Shown here in pieces: positions 43,704-52,405 of a stretch of DNA of 64,000 nt. The DNA is taken from NCBI GenBank assembly GCA_963772845.1, contig CAVYYW010000014.1, positions 868,001-932,000 of the forward strand, read 5' to 3'. The notes below the pieces were generated by a model. That model made no database searches, was not told where the DNA came from, and was given only the letters and a program-made list of their open reading frames with translations. A program made the position numbers and the translations under genes. This DNA is from CAVYYW01 sp963772845. Its GTDB lineage: Bacteria; Bacillota; Bacilli; Bacillales; Sporolactobacillaceae. Position 1 is the first letter of the stretch; each line of letters begins with the position of its first letter.

Positions 43704-43850
43704 ATAATCTGCCAACTGGACAATGTCCCATTATGATCGGCATCACTCATAAAACGGCGCTCTGCAGCGACCGCATTTCATGAATCAATATCAACATAAA
43801 TATCCGCAGGGAGTATTCCTTACAAATAGGCAGTCCTATCCTATCTCTAG
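43695..43850 (-). promoter_or_regulatory. Transcription-attenuation leader of the ABC-F gene (anti-terminator pairing and uORF)
   Basis: On the minus strand CTAGAGA (43850-43844) and GGATA (43841-43837) are complementary to the continuous 12-nt segment at 43695-43706, which includes the 5' arm of the terminator. The two pairings exclude each other. Between them a 16-codon frame at 43797-43747 (MLILIHEMRSLQSAVL) could act as a leader peptide. Its ribosome binding site is weak. Drug-stalled ribosomes on it would favour the anti-terminator, as known for vmlR-like genes. Confidence 0.6.
43747..43797 (-). CDS. Putative 16-residue leader peptide of the ABC-F gene
   Basis: ATG at 43797 and stop at 43747 lie between the two halves of the proposed anti-terminator. 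The peptide is MLILIHEMRSLQSAVL. No strong ribosome binding site is seen (GCGGATATTT upstream). It is called for its position rather than its coding signal. Confidence 0.35.
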   Translation of the reverse strand: MLILIHEMRSLQSAVL

Positions 43851-43973
43851 TGTAATGATATTAAAATCATTAAAAAAGACAGATAGTAAGCTTCATTGTA
43901 AGAAAATCACCCTTTCCATTTATTTATAGTAAATTATATGATCGAATCGTTATATTGTCAATATTCAAACGAA

Positions 43974-44999
43974 TTATCCCCCAATATATTCCCGCTTTAT
44001 TTTCTGCGCCGTATGCACATCATTCGTCCCATGCACAAGGCAACGACCATCTTTAAAAAGCACCAGGCGGTAATCGCCGATTCGCATATTTGTTAAAAAG
44101 TCATTGCTTTCAATTGGCAAGCCAAGCTGGAGCAGTCGACGAGTTACGGCTTCATAGTCAAAACGAAGGTCTGAATTCGGCCTAAGCTGAACCGTGTCTC
44201 TTCCGCATAAAACTGCCGTTTTTGCAGGGGAGACCGCATTCAAATAAGGGTGTGTGGCGTTTTCTCCGCAAGATGGACATGAATCTTTTCTTTAAAGCCA
44301 GCTAATTTCACGGTTGTTTGTTCGTTATTCCATATATCGGTGTAAAGCAAGGTTCCGCGCAGTTTCTCCCTTATGCTCAGTCAAAAGTTTAAGTGCTTCA
44401 GTCGTCTGGTGAGCACTGACCCATTGAATAATAGGAGCAATAATACCCACTGTGTCACATGTGTCTCCTTGAACAGGCAGATGCTTATAAACACAACTGA
44501 AGCAAGGCGTCTCACCAGGGAGAAAGGTAAAGGTGAGGCCATAGCTCGATGTGGCTGCTCCATAAACCCATGGAATACCTAGGAATTGAGCTGCATCATT
44601 AATCAGTTGCCTTGTTTCAAAATTATCTGTGGCATCAAGAATGACATCCGCATCTTTAAAAAGATCCAGCGCATTTTCCGTATTCAGATCAGTAATATGT
44701 GTTTGAATCTCAACATCGGAATTCATTTTAGACAACCTATTTTTTGCAGCGATAACTTTTGGAAGACGATTCAGAGCATCTGCTTCTGTGTATAGCTGCT
44801 GCCGCTGTAAATTCGAAGCTTCGACGTAATCACGGTCAATGATGCGTAGTTTGCCAATCCCTGCCCTCGCCAGCATTTCAGCGTGGCTGGAACCAAGAGC
44901 ACCCATACCAATAATAACAGCATTTTTTTTTCGAAGAAGGTCTTGTCCGCTTGGACCGATCCCAGGGAATCGGATCTGTCTTGAATAACGCTCTTCCAT
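43974..44999 (-). pseudogene. ThiF/MoeB/HesA family adenylyltransferase, two frameshifts
   Basis: The N-terminal 225 residues (44999 down to about 44365) are an E1-like fold: SRQIRFPGIGPSGQDLLRKKNAVIIGMGALGSSHAEML, RDYVEASNLQRQQLY, DATDNFETRQLIND, and the CFSC zinc pair. The C-terminus is spread over two other frames: KLRGTLLYTDIWNNEQTTVK..., DSCPSCGEN (second CxxC), and then the rest (AKTAVLCGRDTVQLRP...) to 43974. Indels near 44365 and 44287 explain it. ThiF/MoeB adenylates ThiS or MoaD for sulphur transfer in thiamine or molybdopterin synthesis. The two cannot be told apart here. Confidence 0.82.
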
Positions 45000-45120
45000 T
45001 TAACTCACTGACTCCCATCTCTCTTATTAATCATATTTCTTAATCTAGTTGACTTTTCCGTCACTTTCAATTTTATGTTACCATATAAGAGAACAGAATG
45101 ATGATTTGGAGGAAATGATG

Positions 45121-46179
45121 ATGCGCGAAGAATCGAAAAAATTTCTTGAAGAGCTTCTGTCTACACCATCCCCATCTAGCCAGGAAGCTGTCATTCAAAA
45201 AAAATGGGCGAATTACGTCAAGCCTTACAGTGACAAGATCCAAACTGACGGAGCGGGGAATGTCATTGGCATTGTAAATCCTGAAGCCCCTTTTAAAGTT
45301 ATGCTTGCAGGACATTGTGACGAAATCGGCTTTGTTATAAACAGAATCGATGAAGACGGTTTTCTTCACGTTGACAAAATGGGAGGAATCAGTCCAAAAC
45401 CCGCAATTGGCATGAAGGTAACCGTGCTTGGCTACGGAAAAACCATCACAGGCGTTTTTGGCGCCAACGCTGAACATCATGGCGGCGTAAAAGAAGATTT
45501 AAAAATCGAAGATATCTATATTGATTGCGGATATAAAAGCAAAGAAGAAGCCCAGAAGGATGTTCAGATTGGAGATCTTGCTGTTTACACTCGTTCTCCG
45601 GAATGGCTAGCAAATGACCGATTATCAGGACGAGGACTGGATAACCGAACTGGTGCATTTATTGTTGCAGAAGTTCTGCGACGCTGCTCAGAAGGAAATC
45701 CAAAAGTCGGTGTATATGCAGCGAGTACCGTAAATGAAGAAACCAATATGGGCGGCGCCTACTTTGCTGCAGCAGGCATTGCACCTTCAATGGCCATTGC
45801 CTGTGATGTTACTTTTTCTACAGATTATCCTGGCGTCAACACGAATAAGTATGGAGACATTAAGTTGGATGGCGGACCGGTGTTAGCGAAAGGCGCTCCG
45901 ATTAACTATAAAATTAACGCCTTGCTTGAAAAAGCAGCAAAAGCCAAAAATATGGCTGTTCAGTATGAATTGACCCCGCGTATGACGGGTACAGATGCTG
46001 ACCGCATGCGCTTAACTGGTAGCGGTGTCCCGATCAGTCTTGTGTCGCTCCCGCTTCGCTATATGCATTCTCCGGTTGAGACGGTCAGTATGAAAGACAT
46101 GGAGGAAGAAATCGATTTACTAGTTGAAATGATTCTCTCTCTAAATGGTGACGAAAATTTAAATCCAGTGGATTTGTAA
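45121..46179 (+). CDS. M42 family metallopeptidase (glutamyl aminopeptidase/endoglucanase-like)
   Basis: This cytosolic peptidase has about 352 residues. Metal-binding residues are visible in MLAGHCDEIGFVINRI, RGLDNRTGAF, STVNEETNMGGA and IACDVTFSTDYPG. The C-terminal YMHSPVETVSMKDMEEEIDLL is the family end. Three consecutive ATG codons lie at 45115-45123. The third (45121) has the best spacing to GGAGG (45108-45112). It resembles B. subtilis YtoP/YsdC/YhfE-type proteins. It is divergent from thiF. Confidence 0.9.
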   Translation: MREESKKFLEELLSTPSPSSQEAVIQKKWANYVKPYSDKIQTDGAGNVIGIVNPEAPFKVMLAGHCDEIGFVINRIDEDGFLHVDKMGGISPKPAIGMKVTVLGYGKTITGVFGANAEHHGGVKEDLKIEDIYIDCGYKSKEEAQKDVQIGDLAVYTRSPEWLANDRLSGRGLDNRTGAFIVAEVLRRCSEGNPKVGVYAASTVNEETNMGGAYFAAAGIAPSMAIACDVTFSTDYPGVNTNKYGDIKLDGGPVLAKGAPINYKINALLEKAAKAKNMAVQYELTPRMTGTDADRMRLTGSGVPISLVSLPLRYMHSPVETVSMKDMEEEIDLLVEMILSLNGDENLNPVDL

Positions 46180-46193
46180 TAAAAAACAATTTA

Positions 46194-46228
46194 AGCCCCT
46201 TTGCCTTCCCAGGTCAAAGGGGCTTTTG
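46194..46228 (+). terminator. Terminator after the M42 peptidase gene
   Basis: The stem AGCCCCTTTG (46194-46203) / CAAAGGGGCT (46215-46224) with an 11-nt loop is followed by TTTT. Confidence 0.85.
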
Positions 46229-46254
46229 GTTCATTCTGGTTCCTGTGCTATAAT
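46226..46254 (+). promoter_or_regulatory. Promoter of queF
   Basis: The -35 TTGGTT (46226-46231), a 17-bp spacer, TGC and -10 TATAAT (46249-46254) form an extended -10 SigA promoter just before the preQ1 riboswitch. Confidence 0.7.
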
Positions 46255-46273
46255 TATTAGCTGAACCAGATTT

Positions 46274-46318
46274 AGCAGAGTTCGGAACCCTCCTCTGCTT
46301 TATTAAAAAAACTATGGG
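46274..46318 (+). promoter_or_regulatory. PreQ1-I riboswitch
   Basis: P1 is formed by GCAGAG (46275-46280) and CTCTGC (46293-46298), enclosing TTCGGAACCCTC. Then come TTTATT, an A-rich tail and the pseudoknot-forming ACTATGGG, the layout of the short class I preQ1 aptamer. It precedes queF, a queuosine-precursor gene that such riboswitches normally control. No separate terminator is visible, so control is probably at translation. Confidence 0.85.
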
Positions 46319-46339
46319 ATACAGGAGGAACAGAACAGA

Positions 46340-46828
46340 ATGACAAACGATAAAATGAAAAACCTATCACACCTTGGCAGCCAAGGAACAAAATATACCT
46401 TTGATTACGATCCGGCGCTGCTTGAATCTTTCGAAAACACGAATCAGCACCGTGACTATTTCGTAAAATTTAACTTCCCCGAATTCACCAGTTTATGTCC
46501 AATCACAGGGCAGCCTGACTTTGCAACATTGTACATCAGCTATGTCCCGGATATTAAGATGGTGGAGAGCAAATCGCTAAAGCTCTACCTTTTCAGTTAC
46601 AGAGATCACGGCGATTTCCATGAAGACTGCATGAACAAGATAACAGACGATTTAATTAAATTAATGGATCCTAAGTATATTGAAGTTTGGGGGAAATTCA
46701 CCCCTCGTGGAGGAATCAGCATCGACCCCTTCGTAAACTATGGAAAAAAAGGGACACCATGGGAACAAATTGCTTTTGACCGCCTTGCTAAACACGATTT
46801 ATACCCTGAAAAAATTGACAACCGGTAA
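46340..46828 (+). CDS. queF: NADPH-dependent preQ0 (7-cyano-7-deazaguanine) reductase QueF
   Basis: This 162-residue tunnelling-fold enzyme reduces preQ0 to preQ1 in queuosine biosynthesis. The catalytic Cys in SLCPITGQPDFATLYI, the type I QueF motif ESKSLKLYLFSYRDHGDFHED and GISIDPF are intact. The ATG at 46340 has ACAGGAGGAAC upstream. It is a single-gene unit under the preQ1 riboswitch. Confidence 0.96.
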   Translation: MTNDKMKNLSHLGSQGTKYTFDYDPALLESFENTNQHRDYFVKFNFPEFTSLCPITGQPDFATLYISYVPDIKMVESKSLKLYLFSYRDHGDFHEDCMNKITDDLIKLMDPKYIEVWGKFTPRGGISIDPFVNYGKKGTPWEQIAFDRLAKHDLYPEKIDNR

Positions 46829-46838
46829 TTGGCTGAAC

Positions 46839-47780
46839 TCACCGCGAACGCCGGGTCAATTGATAAGTCCAAAAATCAGAGGCGAGAGAACAATTGGGAA
46901 AAACAGCTTGCGCCTCCTTCAATAATTTTTCACCATCTTCTTTTGAATAACGAGAGCTGATGTGAGTCAGAATTAAAGCGGCAGCGGATGCCGCTTTTGC
47001 TGTCTCTGCAGCCTGAACAGTCGTTGAATGATAATAAGCATGCGCTTTTTCTTCCATATCTTTAGAAAACGTCGCTTCTTGAATAAGCAGATCCGCGTCT
47101 TTCGCCAATGCAATGGCTGACTTGCAGGGTCTTGTATCCCCTAAGACAGCAACAGCTCTCCCCATTTTTTTCGGACTTGTATAATTCTTAGAATCCAGAA
47201 CGCGGCCATCAGATAAACTAATATGACCTTTATTTTTGAATTCTTTATAAATCGGACCTGGCTCTATCCCCTCTTTTTTTAGTCTATCAACCAAAAGCCT
47301 GCCTGGTTGATCCTTCTCGTTAATTCTGTATCCAAAACTAGGTATGCCATGCTCTAATTTTTTAGTGATCACGTTAAAATAGTCATCTTCATATATGCTT
47401 TCTTCATTTACAATTTCTTTTATTCTTAGTGGATAGTTTAAATAGGTTGAAGAAACGTTTAAAGCTGTCTCAATAAATGTTTTTATACCAGGCGGACCAA
47501 TAACCGTCAGCACCTCTTCTGCACCCTGGAATGATCGGCTGCCAAGAACACCAGGCAGGCCGTATATGTGATCGCCATGAAGGTGAGTGATAAAAATGAC
47601 CTTAACCTTTGAAAGTTTTATATTCGTTAATAATATCTGATGCTGCGTGGCTTCTCCGCAATCAAACAGCCAGGTATCTCCGTTATATTCCGGTAGAGTA
47701 AGAGCAGTAGAGGTGACATTTCGATGCTTGGCAGGCACTCCTGCCCCTGTCCCTAAAAAGATAAATTCCATGGACTCCAC
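46839..47780 (-). CDS. rnz: Ribonuclease Z
   Basis: This 313-residue metallo-beta-lactamase nuclease removes 3' trailers from tRNA precursors that lack an encoded CCA. The motifs are FLGTGAGVPAKHRNVTS at the N-terminus, the metal site HLHGDHIYGLPG near 63-74, GDTRPC, and the later His motifs (EATF, HSTTVQAAE, LTHISSRY). AAGGAGGTGGA precedes the ATG. It converges on queF with a 10-bp gap. Confidence 0.95.
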   Translation of the reverse strand: MESMEFIFLGTGAGVPAKHRNVTSTALTLPEYNGDTWLFDCGEATQHQILLTNIKLSKVKVIFITHLHGDHIYGLPGVLGSRSFQGAEEVLTVIGPPGIKTFIETALNVSSTYLNYPLRIKEIVNEESIYEDDYFNVITKKLEHGIPSFGYRINEKDQPGRLLVDRLKKEGIEPGPIYKEFKNKGHISLSDGRVLDSKNYTSPKKMGRAVAVLGDTRPCKSAIALAKDADLLIQEATFSKDMEEKAHAYYHSTTVQAAETAKAASAAALILTHISSRYSKEDGEKLLKEAQAVFPNCSLASDFWTYQLTRRSR

Positions 47781-47887
47781 CTCCTTCGTTTATTCTATTT
47801 TTCGGTTATTCTCCTTATCTTTTCACTGAAATGGTTCTGTAAACATCATTTGCATTTATCTTTTCGGAGAAATAGGGTGAAGGTGGC

Positions 47888-48985
47888 TCATCTCTGCCTT
47901 TTTTCAATCACATCATTACCGGTGAGTGATCGAAGTTGATTGTCAGCCTCACCAACCCATTTTGAAATTAAATCCGAGACACTTTTACTTTCCGATAACC
48001 GAACCCCTTGTCCCGCCCATAGCGACATGTATTCTTTATTACGAAGCTCTTTCGCCTTTCTCCGCAAAGGCTGAGTCAACTGATTGGTTATCGGATAAGG
48101 CGCAAGCTTCTCAGAAAAAGATGTTAAAGCACGCATCATATCATTTTCGATGCCTCTGGCCCATTTACCTGAAAAAACCTTTGTTAGTTTAACGTCCGTT
48201 TCCTCCGACTGAAGGATTGCCGCTTTATGTAAAGCATCTGTTCCGCTTTCTTCTGAAGTTAGAAAGGCAGTGCCCATTTGAACGGCCGACGCACCTAATG
48301 CCAATGCAGCAAGGATACCTTTTCCATTCATTATTCCGCCTGCAGCAACAATGGGCACCGTTAATACATCAGCCATCTGAGAGACGAGAGCGTGCAGTCC
48401 GATTCCTTCATTAGCCCCTTCTATTTTAAAAGAGCCTGTATGCCCGCCCGCTTCATATCCTTGAGCAACAACAGCATGGACACCTATTTTTTCTAGAGAC
48501 AGCGCTTCGTTCACTGTCGTTGCGGTTCCCATCACATAGACATCGCGATCTTTACATTCATTCATAATTTCCTGATCGGGTTTCCCGAATGTAAATGAAA
48601 AAACGGGGACTTCTTCTTCGATGACAACTTTAAATTGGGCTTTAAAATGTGAAGCCATTTCAGTGATCTCAGGCAGACTGACGCTTAATTTCTTGGCAAT
48701 TGGCTTAAGAACAGCTGCCGTATCGTTAATCTGAGAAGCAGAAACGTCCCCTTGGGATGGGATAAACAGATTAACGGCAAAAGGTTTGTTTGTTCTGGTT
48801 TTAACAGCTCTAATGGCCTCGCGTAAATCAGCAGGCTTCATATAACCACCGCCTATCGTGCCAAGCCCCCCGCTTTCACTGACTGCACTGACAAGTTCTG
48901 GGGTCGTATGCCCGCCTGCCATTCCAGCTTGAATAAGAGGATATTGAATAGAAAGCTCTTTAGTTAATGCTGTTTTTGACCACAT
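47888..48985 (-). CDS. Nitronate monooxygenase family protein
   Basis: This 365-residue FMN-dependent TIM-barrel enzyme of the 2-nitropropane dioxygenase family has the N-terminal QAGMAGGHTTPELVSAVSESGGLGTIGGGYM, QGYEAGGHTGSF with the catalytic His, and GAQMGTAFL-like phosphate binding (GASAVQMGTAFLTSEESG). It detoxifies propionate 3-nitronate or related nitronates. Some members are enoyl-ACP-reductase-like. GGAGGG precedes the ATG. Confidence 0.88.
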   Translation of the reverse strand: MWSKTALTKELSIQYPLIQAGMAGGHTTPELVSAVSESGGLGTIGGGYMKPADLREAIRAVKTRTNKPFAVNLFIPSQGDVSASQINDTAAVLKPIAKKLSVSLPEITEMASHFKAQFKVVIEEEVPVFSFTFGKPDQEIMNECKDRDVYVMGTATTVNEALSLEKIGVHAVVAQGYEAGGHTGSFKIEGANEGIGLHALVSQMADVLTVPIVAAGGIMNGKGILAALALGASAVQMGTAFLTSEESGTDALHKAAILQSEETDVKLTKVFSGKWARGIENDMMRALTSFSEKLAPYPITNQLTQPLRRKAKELRNKEYMSLWAGQGVRLSESKSVSDLISKWVGEADNQLRSLTGNDVIEKRQR

Positions 48986-49049
48986 TTTCTTTATCCCTCC
49001 AATTATGTAATGCGTGTCTTTAATTTATCATGAATTTATGCCAATACTC

Positions 49050-49078
49050 AAAAGACCCCTTTATAAAAAGGGGTCTTG
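49050..49078 (-). terminator. Terminator at the end of the thyA-dfrA-small ORF unit
   Basis: The 11-bp stem AAGACCCCTTT (49052-49062) / AAAGGGGTCTT (49067-49077) has a 4-nt loop. It overlaps the stop codon of the small membrane protein gene. Confidence 0.82.
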
Positions 49079-49273
49079 AAATGCCTTACCCGTTAATGCA
49101 GCAATCGATAAGGAAAGCACACTTAACGGCAGCCACAACAGCAGAATGAGACTCATACATACGATAAGCGTCGATTTCGTACCATTTACCGGCTTTATCA
49201 TCAGAAGAATTCCGCCCATTAAAAATCCGATAAGCAGATAAAAGAAAGCCAGCATGACAGTGGCGTGATCCAT
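49061..49273 (-). CDS. Small two-helix membrane protein, unknown function
   Basis: This is a 70-residue protein with two hydrophobic segments (residues ~6-26 and ~34-60). AGGAGCTGATTC precedes the ATG at 49273. It lies 77 bp after dfrA on the same strand. I cannot name the family. It may be a YpmT-like small protein, but that is a guess. Confidence 0.6.
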   Translation of the reverse strand: MDHATVMLAFFYLLIGFLMGGILLMIKPVNGTKSTLIVCMSLILLLWLPLSVLSLSIAALTGKAFQDPFL

Positions 49274-49350
49274 AGGGAATCAGCTCCTGAAGTTCTGCTT
49301 TCTTATTATGATATGCGCGCATTTAAGCCACGGTGCTTTTTTAAAATAAA

Positions 49351-49842
49351 TTATTTATCCTGTTTTCGATCAAACGTTTGAAAACGATGCGGATAAACGT
49401 TCTTTTCATCGGTGACACCAACGCGTTCAGATGAAAGCTGCCATTCCTGCTCATTGAAATCTTTGAAATATGCATCACCTTTAAATGTATCTTCAATGTA
49501 AGTGATATAAAGACGATCTGCATGAGGAAGAAAAAGATTAAAAACCTCAGAACCTCCGATAATAAACAGCTCCCTAACCTCTTTTTCCATTTCAAGAACT
49601 TGTTCAGGGGTATTTAGAACTTCAATGCCTGGCACTCGGTAGTTTTTATCTCTTGTCAGAATGACATTTCTTCTGCCTGGAAGCGGCTTTTTAAAAGATT
49701 CAAGCGTTTTTCGCCCCATGACGATCGTTTGCCCCATCGTAAGTCTTTTAAAAAACTTCAGGTCATTTGGTAAATGCCAAGGTAAGTCATTATCTCTCCC
49801 TATCAGCATATTCTGATCCATTGCAAGGAGGAATGAAATCAT
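49351..49842 (-). CDS. dfrA: Dihydrofolate reductase
   Basis: This 163-residue DHFR starts MISFLLAMDQNMLIGRDNDLPWHLPNDLKFFKRLTMGQTIVMGRKT, including the catalytic acidic residue (N-D-L after PWHLP) and the NADPH-binding GRKTLESF and IIGGSEVF. It regenerates tetrahydrofolate after thymidylate synthase. It overlaps thyA by 4 bp, so the two are coupled. Confidence 0.96.
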   Translation of the reverse strand: MISFLLAMDQNMLIGRDNDLPWHLPNDLKFFKRLTMGQTIVMGRKTLESFKKPLPGRRNVILTRDKNYRVPGIEVLNTPEQVLEMEKEVRELFIIGGSEVFNLFLPHADRLYITYIEDTFKGDAYFKDFNEQEWQLSSERVGVTDEKNVYPHRFQTFDRKQDK

Positions 49843-50633
49843 ACAGATACTTCCCCTTTAATATGTGGATGAGGATCGTATCCTTCAATAGAGAAGTCAT
49901 CAATTTGATAGTCAAAAATCGTTTCCACATCCCTCTTTATGGTTAAAACAGGAAGAGGTTTTGGATTCCTTGATAATTGTTTTTTTACTTGCTCAATATG
50001 ATTTTTATATATATGGGCATCTCCGAGCGTATGAATAAATTCGCCAGGTTCAAGACCTGCAGCATGAGCAACCATATGCGTTAACAAGGCATAGGACGCT
50101 ATGTTGAAGGGCACACCTAGAAAGACGTCAGCACTTCTTTGATATAGCTGGCAGGAGAGTTTTCCGTTGTTAACGTAAAATTGAAACAGGCAGTGACAAG
50201 GCGGCAGTGCCATATCATCAATATCTGCCGGATTCCAAGCTGTTACCATAAGGCGTCTGGAGTCCGGATTTGTTTTAATCATCTCCATAAGCCTTGCAAT
50301 CTGATCTACCGTTTCTCCATTTTTTCCCGGCCATGATCGCCACTGATGACCATATACGGGACCTAAATCCCCATTTTCGTCTGCCCATTCATTCCAGATG
50401 CGCACACCGTTTTCCTGAAGGTATTTAATATTCGTATCACCCTTCAAGAACCACAGCAATTCATGAAAAATGGAGCGGGTATGTAATTTTTTTGTTGTTA
50501 ATAACGGAAACCCTTCTTTTAAGTCAAAACGCATCTGATGACCAAAAACACTGATGGTGCCGGTACCCGTTCGGTCTGATTTATCATGACCTTCATTTAA
50601 AATTCTTTCGCAAAGATCCAAATATTGTTTCAT
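49839..50633 (-). CDS. thyA: Thymidylate synthase (ThyA/ThyB type)
   Basis: This 264-residue enzyme converts dUMP to dTMP with methylene-THF. The active-site Cys is in LPPCHCLFQFYV. Also present are DRTGTGTISVFG, QRSADVFLGVPFNIASYALL and HIYKNHIEQ. The longer frame to 50738 would add 35 residues foreign to the family. ATG 50633 with GAGGAGGCACC is the start. The length corresponds to B. subtilis ThyB. Confidence 0.96.
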   Translation of the reverse strand: MKQYLDLCERILNEGHDKSDRTGTGTISVFGHQMRFDLKEGFPLLTTKKLHTRSIFHELLWFLKGDTNIKYLQENGVRIWNEWADENGDLGPVYGHQWRSWPGKNGETVDQIARLMEMIKTNPDSRRLMVTAWNPADIDDMALPPCHCLFQFYVNNGKLSCQLYQRSADVFLGVPFNIASYALLTHMVAHAAGLEPGEFIHTLGDAHIYKNHIEQVKKQLSRNPKPLPVLTIKRDVETIFDYQIDDFSIEGYDPHPHIKGEVSV

Positions 50634-50797
50634 AAGGTGCCTCCTCAAGTCTTCTATGGCAAGTTTATCATACTTCGTCTTACTGTTGGGACCGCGTCTT
50701 TTTGCCAAATTCATCAATCGGGACATGACCGTTGCCATACGGCAGTTTGGTTGCTATGATATATAAGGTTTAACAGTCTAATAAAGAGGTGAATGGT

Positions 50798-51673
50798 TTG
50801 TCATACTTAAAAAATAAAATGGCCATCGTCGCTGGTGCTATTTTAATCTTCACACTAATTTTATCCGGTTGTTCTTCCAACAATGGTGATTCACAAAAAT
50901 CATCATCGGCGTGGGATAAAATTAAAAAAAATAAAGAGCTGGTCGTCGGTACAGCCGGAACACTCTATCCGACATCTTATCATGAAGATAAATCTAATAA
51001 ATTAACCGGATACGACGTAGAAGTTATGCGTGAAATCGGGAAACGCCTGGGTCTTGATGTAAAATTTAAAGAAATTGGTTTCGATGGCTTATTCTCCAGC
51101 TTAAACTCGGGCAGAATTGACGTGGCAGCTAATGATATTGCAATCACAAAGGACCGTCAAAAAACACTCAGTTTTTCTGATCCTTATAAAATTTCTTTTG
51201 GATCAATGGTCGTCCGGAAAAAAGACCAGTCCGGCATCCACAGTTTTGATGATTTGAAAGGAAAAATTGCTGGCGGTGCAGCGAATACCACCTACACAAA
51301 GCTTGCCAAACAATTCGGAGCAAAAACCAAGATTTACGGGAACGTTGCAAACGACGTGTATTTCCGTGATGTTTCAATCGGCCGGACAGATGTTATATTG
51401 AATGATTACTATTTACAAAAAATCGCCCTAAAAGCAATGCCTCAATTTAATCTCATGATTGCCCCTGATTTATATTATATGAAGTCTAAGGGCGGGCTTG
51501 CGATGAAAAAAGGAAACGACGCCCTAGTAAAACACGTTAATAAAGCATTGGCCGACATGAAAAAAGACGGCACTCTAACGAAGCTGTCAAAGAAATTTTA
51601 TGCAGGAATGGATGTTTCAAAGGAACCGGATTTTGATATTAAACCCGTCACACTTGATCAAAAAGCGAAGTGA
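50798..51673 (+). CDS. Amino-acid ABC transporter substrate-binding lipoprotein
   Basis: This lipoprotein of about 291 residues has a signal peptide ending in the lipobox LILSGC and a type II periplasmic-binding fold (VVGTAGTLYPTSYHEDKSNKLTGYDVEVMREIGKRLG, FDGLFSSLNSGRIDVAANDIAIT, SFSDPYKISFG). It resembles cystine/amino-acid binding proteins (Tcy/Art). TTG 50798 is preferred over GTG 50789 because AGAGGTG is then properly spaced. It is followed by a permease with coupled start. No ATPase gene follows. Confidence 0.88.
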   Translation: MSYLKNKMAIVAGAILIFTLILSGCSSNNGDSQKSSSAWDKIKKNKELVVGTAGTLYPTSYHEDKSNKLTGYDVEVMREIGKRLGLDVKFKEIGFDGLFSSLNSGRIDVAANDIAITKDRQKTLSFSDPYKISFGSMVVRKKDQSGIHSFDDLKGKIAGGAANTTYTKLAKQFGAKTKIYGNVANDVYFRDVSIGRTDVILNDYYLQKIALKAMPQFNLMIAPDLYYMKSKGGLAMKKGNDALVKHVNKALADMKKDGTLTKLSKKFYAGMDVSKEPDFDIKPVTLDQKAK

Positions 51674-52344
51674 ACGGAATGAATCTGCACCAGCTTTTTG
51701 ATATGCGTCTTGCATGGGAGAGCCTGCCTTATGTCCTAAAAGGACTAGGGTACACTCTCCTGATTTCTTTTCTTAGTATGATTTTAGGTACCATAACCGG
51801 ATTTTTCACAGCCCTATTAAGGATCTCTGATGCTCGCTTTTTGCAATACCCTGCCAGGGTCTATATCTCATTCATGCGCGGCATTCCGATGCTGACCTTG
51901 CTAATCATCATTTATTTTGGTCTTCCTATTATAGGGATCGAGTTTCAAGCCTTAACAGCAGCGTTGATCGCCTTTACGTTCAATAGTGCAGCGTATATAG
52001 CTGAAATCATCAGGGCTTCTCTTATCTCTGTTGAAAAAGGTCAATGGGATGCGGCGTTTGCAATTGGTATGAACCGCCGGCAAACCATGTGGAGAATCGT
52101 CATTCCCCAGGCATCAAGAATAGCTGTACCGCCTTTATTGAACGTTTTCCTTGATCTCATTAAATCGTCTTCCCTTGCTTCAGTCATAACTGTTCCTGAA
52201 CTCCTCAACAGAGCGCAGGTCGTGGCAGGAAGGACTTTTGACTCCATGACGATGTATATCTTAATTGCGATCATTTATTGGTTGATTTGTTCGGTTATAT
52301 CTGGGTTCTCCAATCTTCTTGAAAAAAAATTGAACGCTTATTAA
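51670..52344 (+). CDS. Amino-acid ABC transporter permease
   Basis: This 224-residue HisMQ-type permease has about five helices and the EAA loop EIIRASLISVEKGQWDAAFAIGMNRRQTMWRIVIPQA. The GTG at 51670 overlaps the previous stop (GTGA). ATG 51679 is an alternative start. It works with the preceding lipoprotein. The ATP-binding subunit that usually follows is replaced by a terminator, so an ATPase must come from elsewhere. Confidence 0.88.
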   Translation: MNGMNLHQLFDMRLAWESLPYVLKGLGYTLLISFLSMILGTITGFFTALLRISDARFLQYPARVYISFMRGIPMLTLLIIIYFGLPIIGIEFQALTAALIAFTFNSAAYIAEIIRASLISVEKGQWDAAFAIGMNRRQTMWRIVIPQASRIAVPPLLNVFLDLIKSSSLASVITVPELLNRAQVVAGRTFDSMTMYILIAIIYWLICSVISGFSNLLEKKLNAY

Positions 52345-52353
52345 TTAATTCTA

Positions 52354-52389
52354 AAAAAGAACAAGCCTAGAGCCAGGCTTGTTCTTTTT
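52354..52389. terminator. Bidirectional terminator between the ABC permease and kapB
   Basis: The 15-bp stem AAAAAGAACAAGCCT (52354-52368) / AGGCTTGTTCTTTTT (52375-52389) has a 6-nt loop and lies between converging genes. Confidence 0.92.
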
Positions 52390-52405
52390 ATGCTTTCTCT
52401 GTTTT

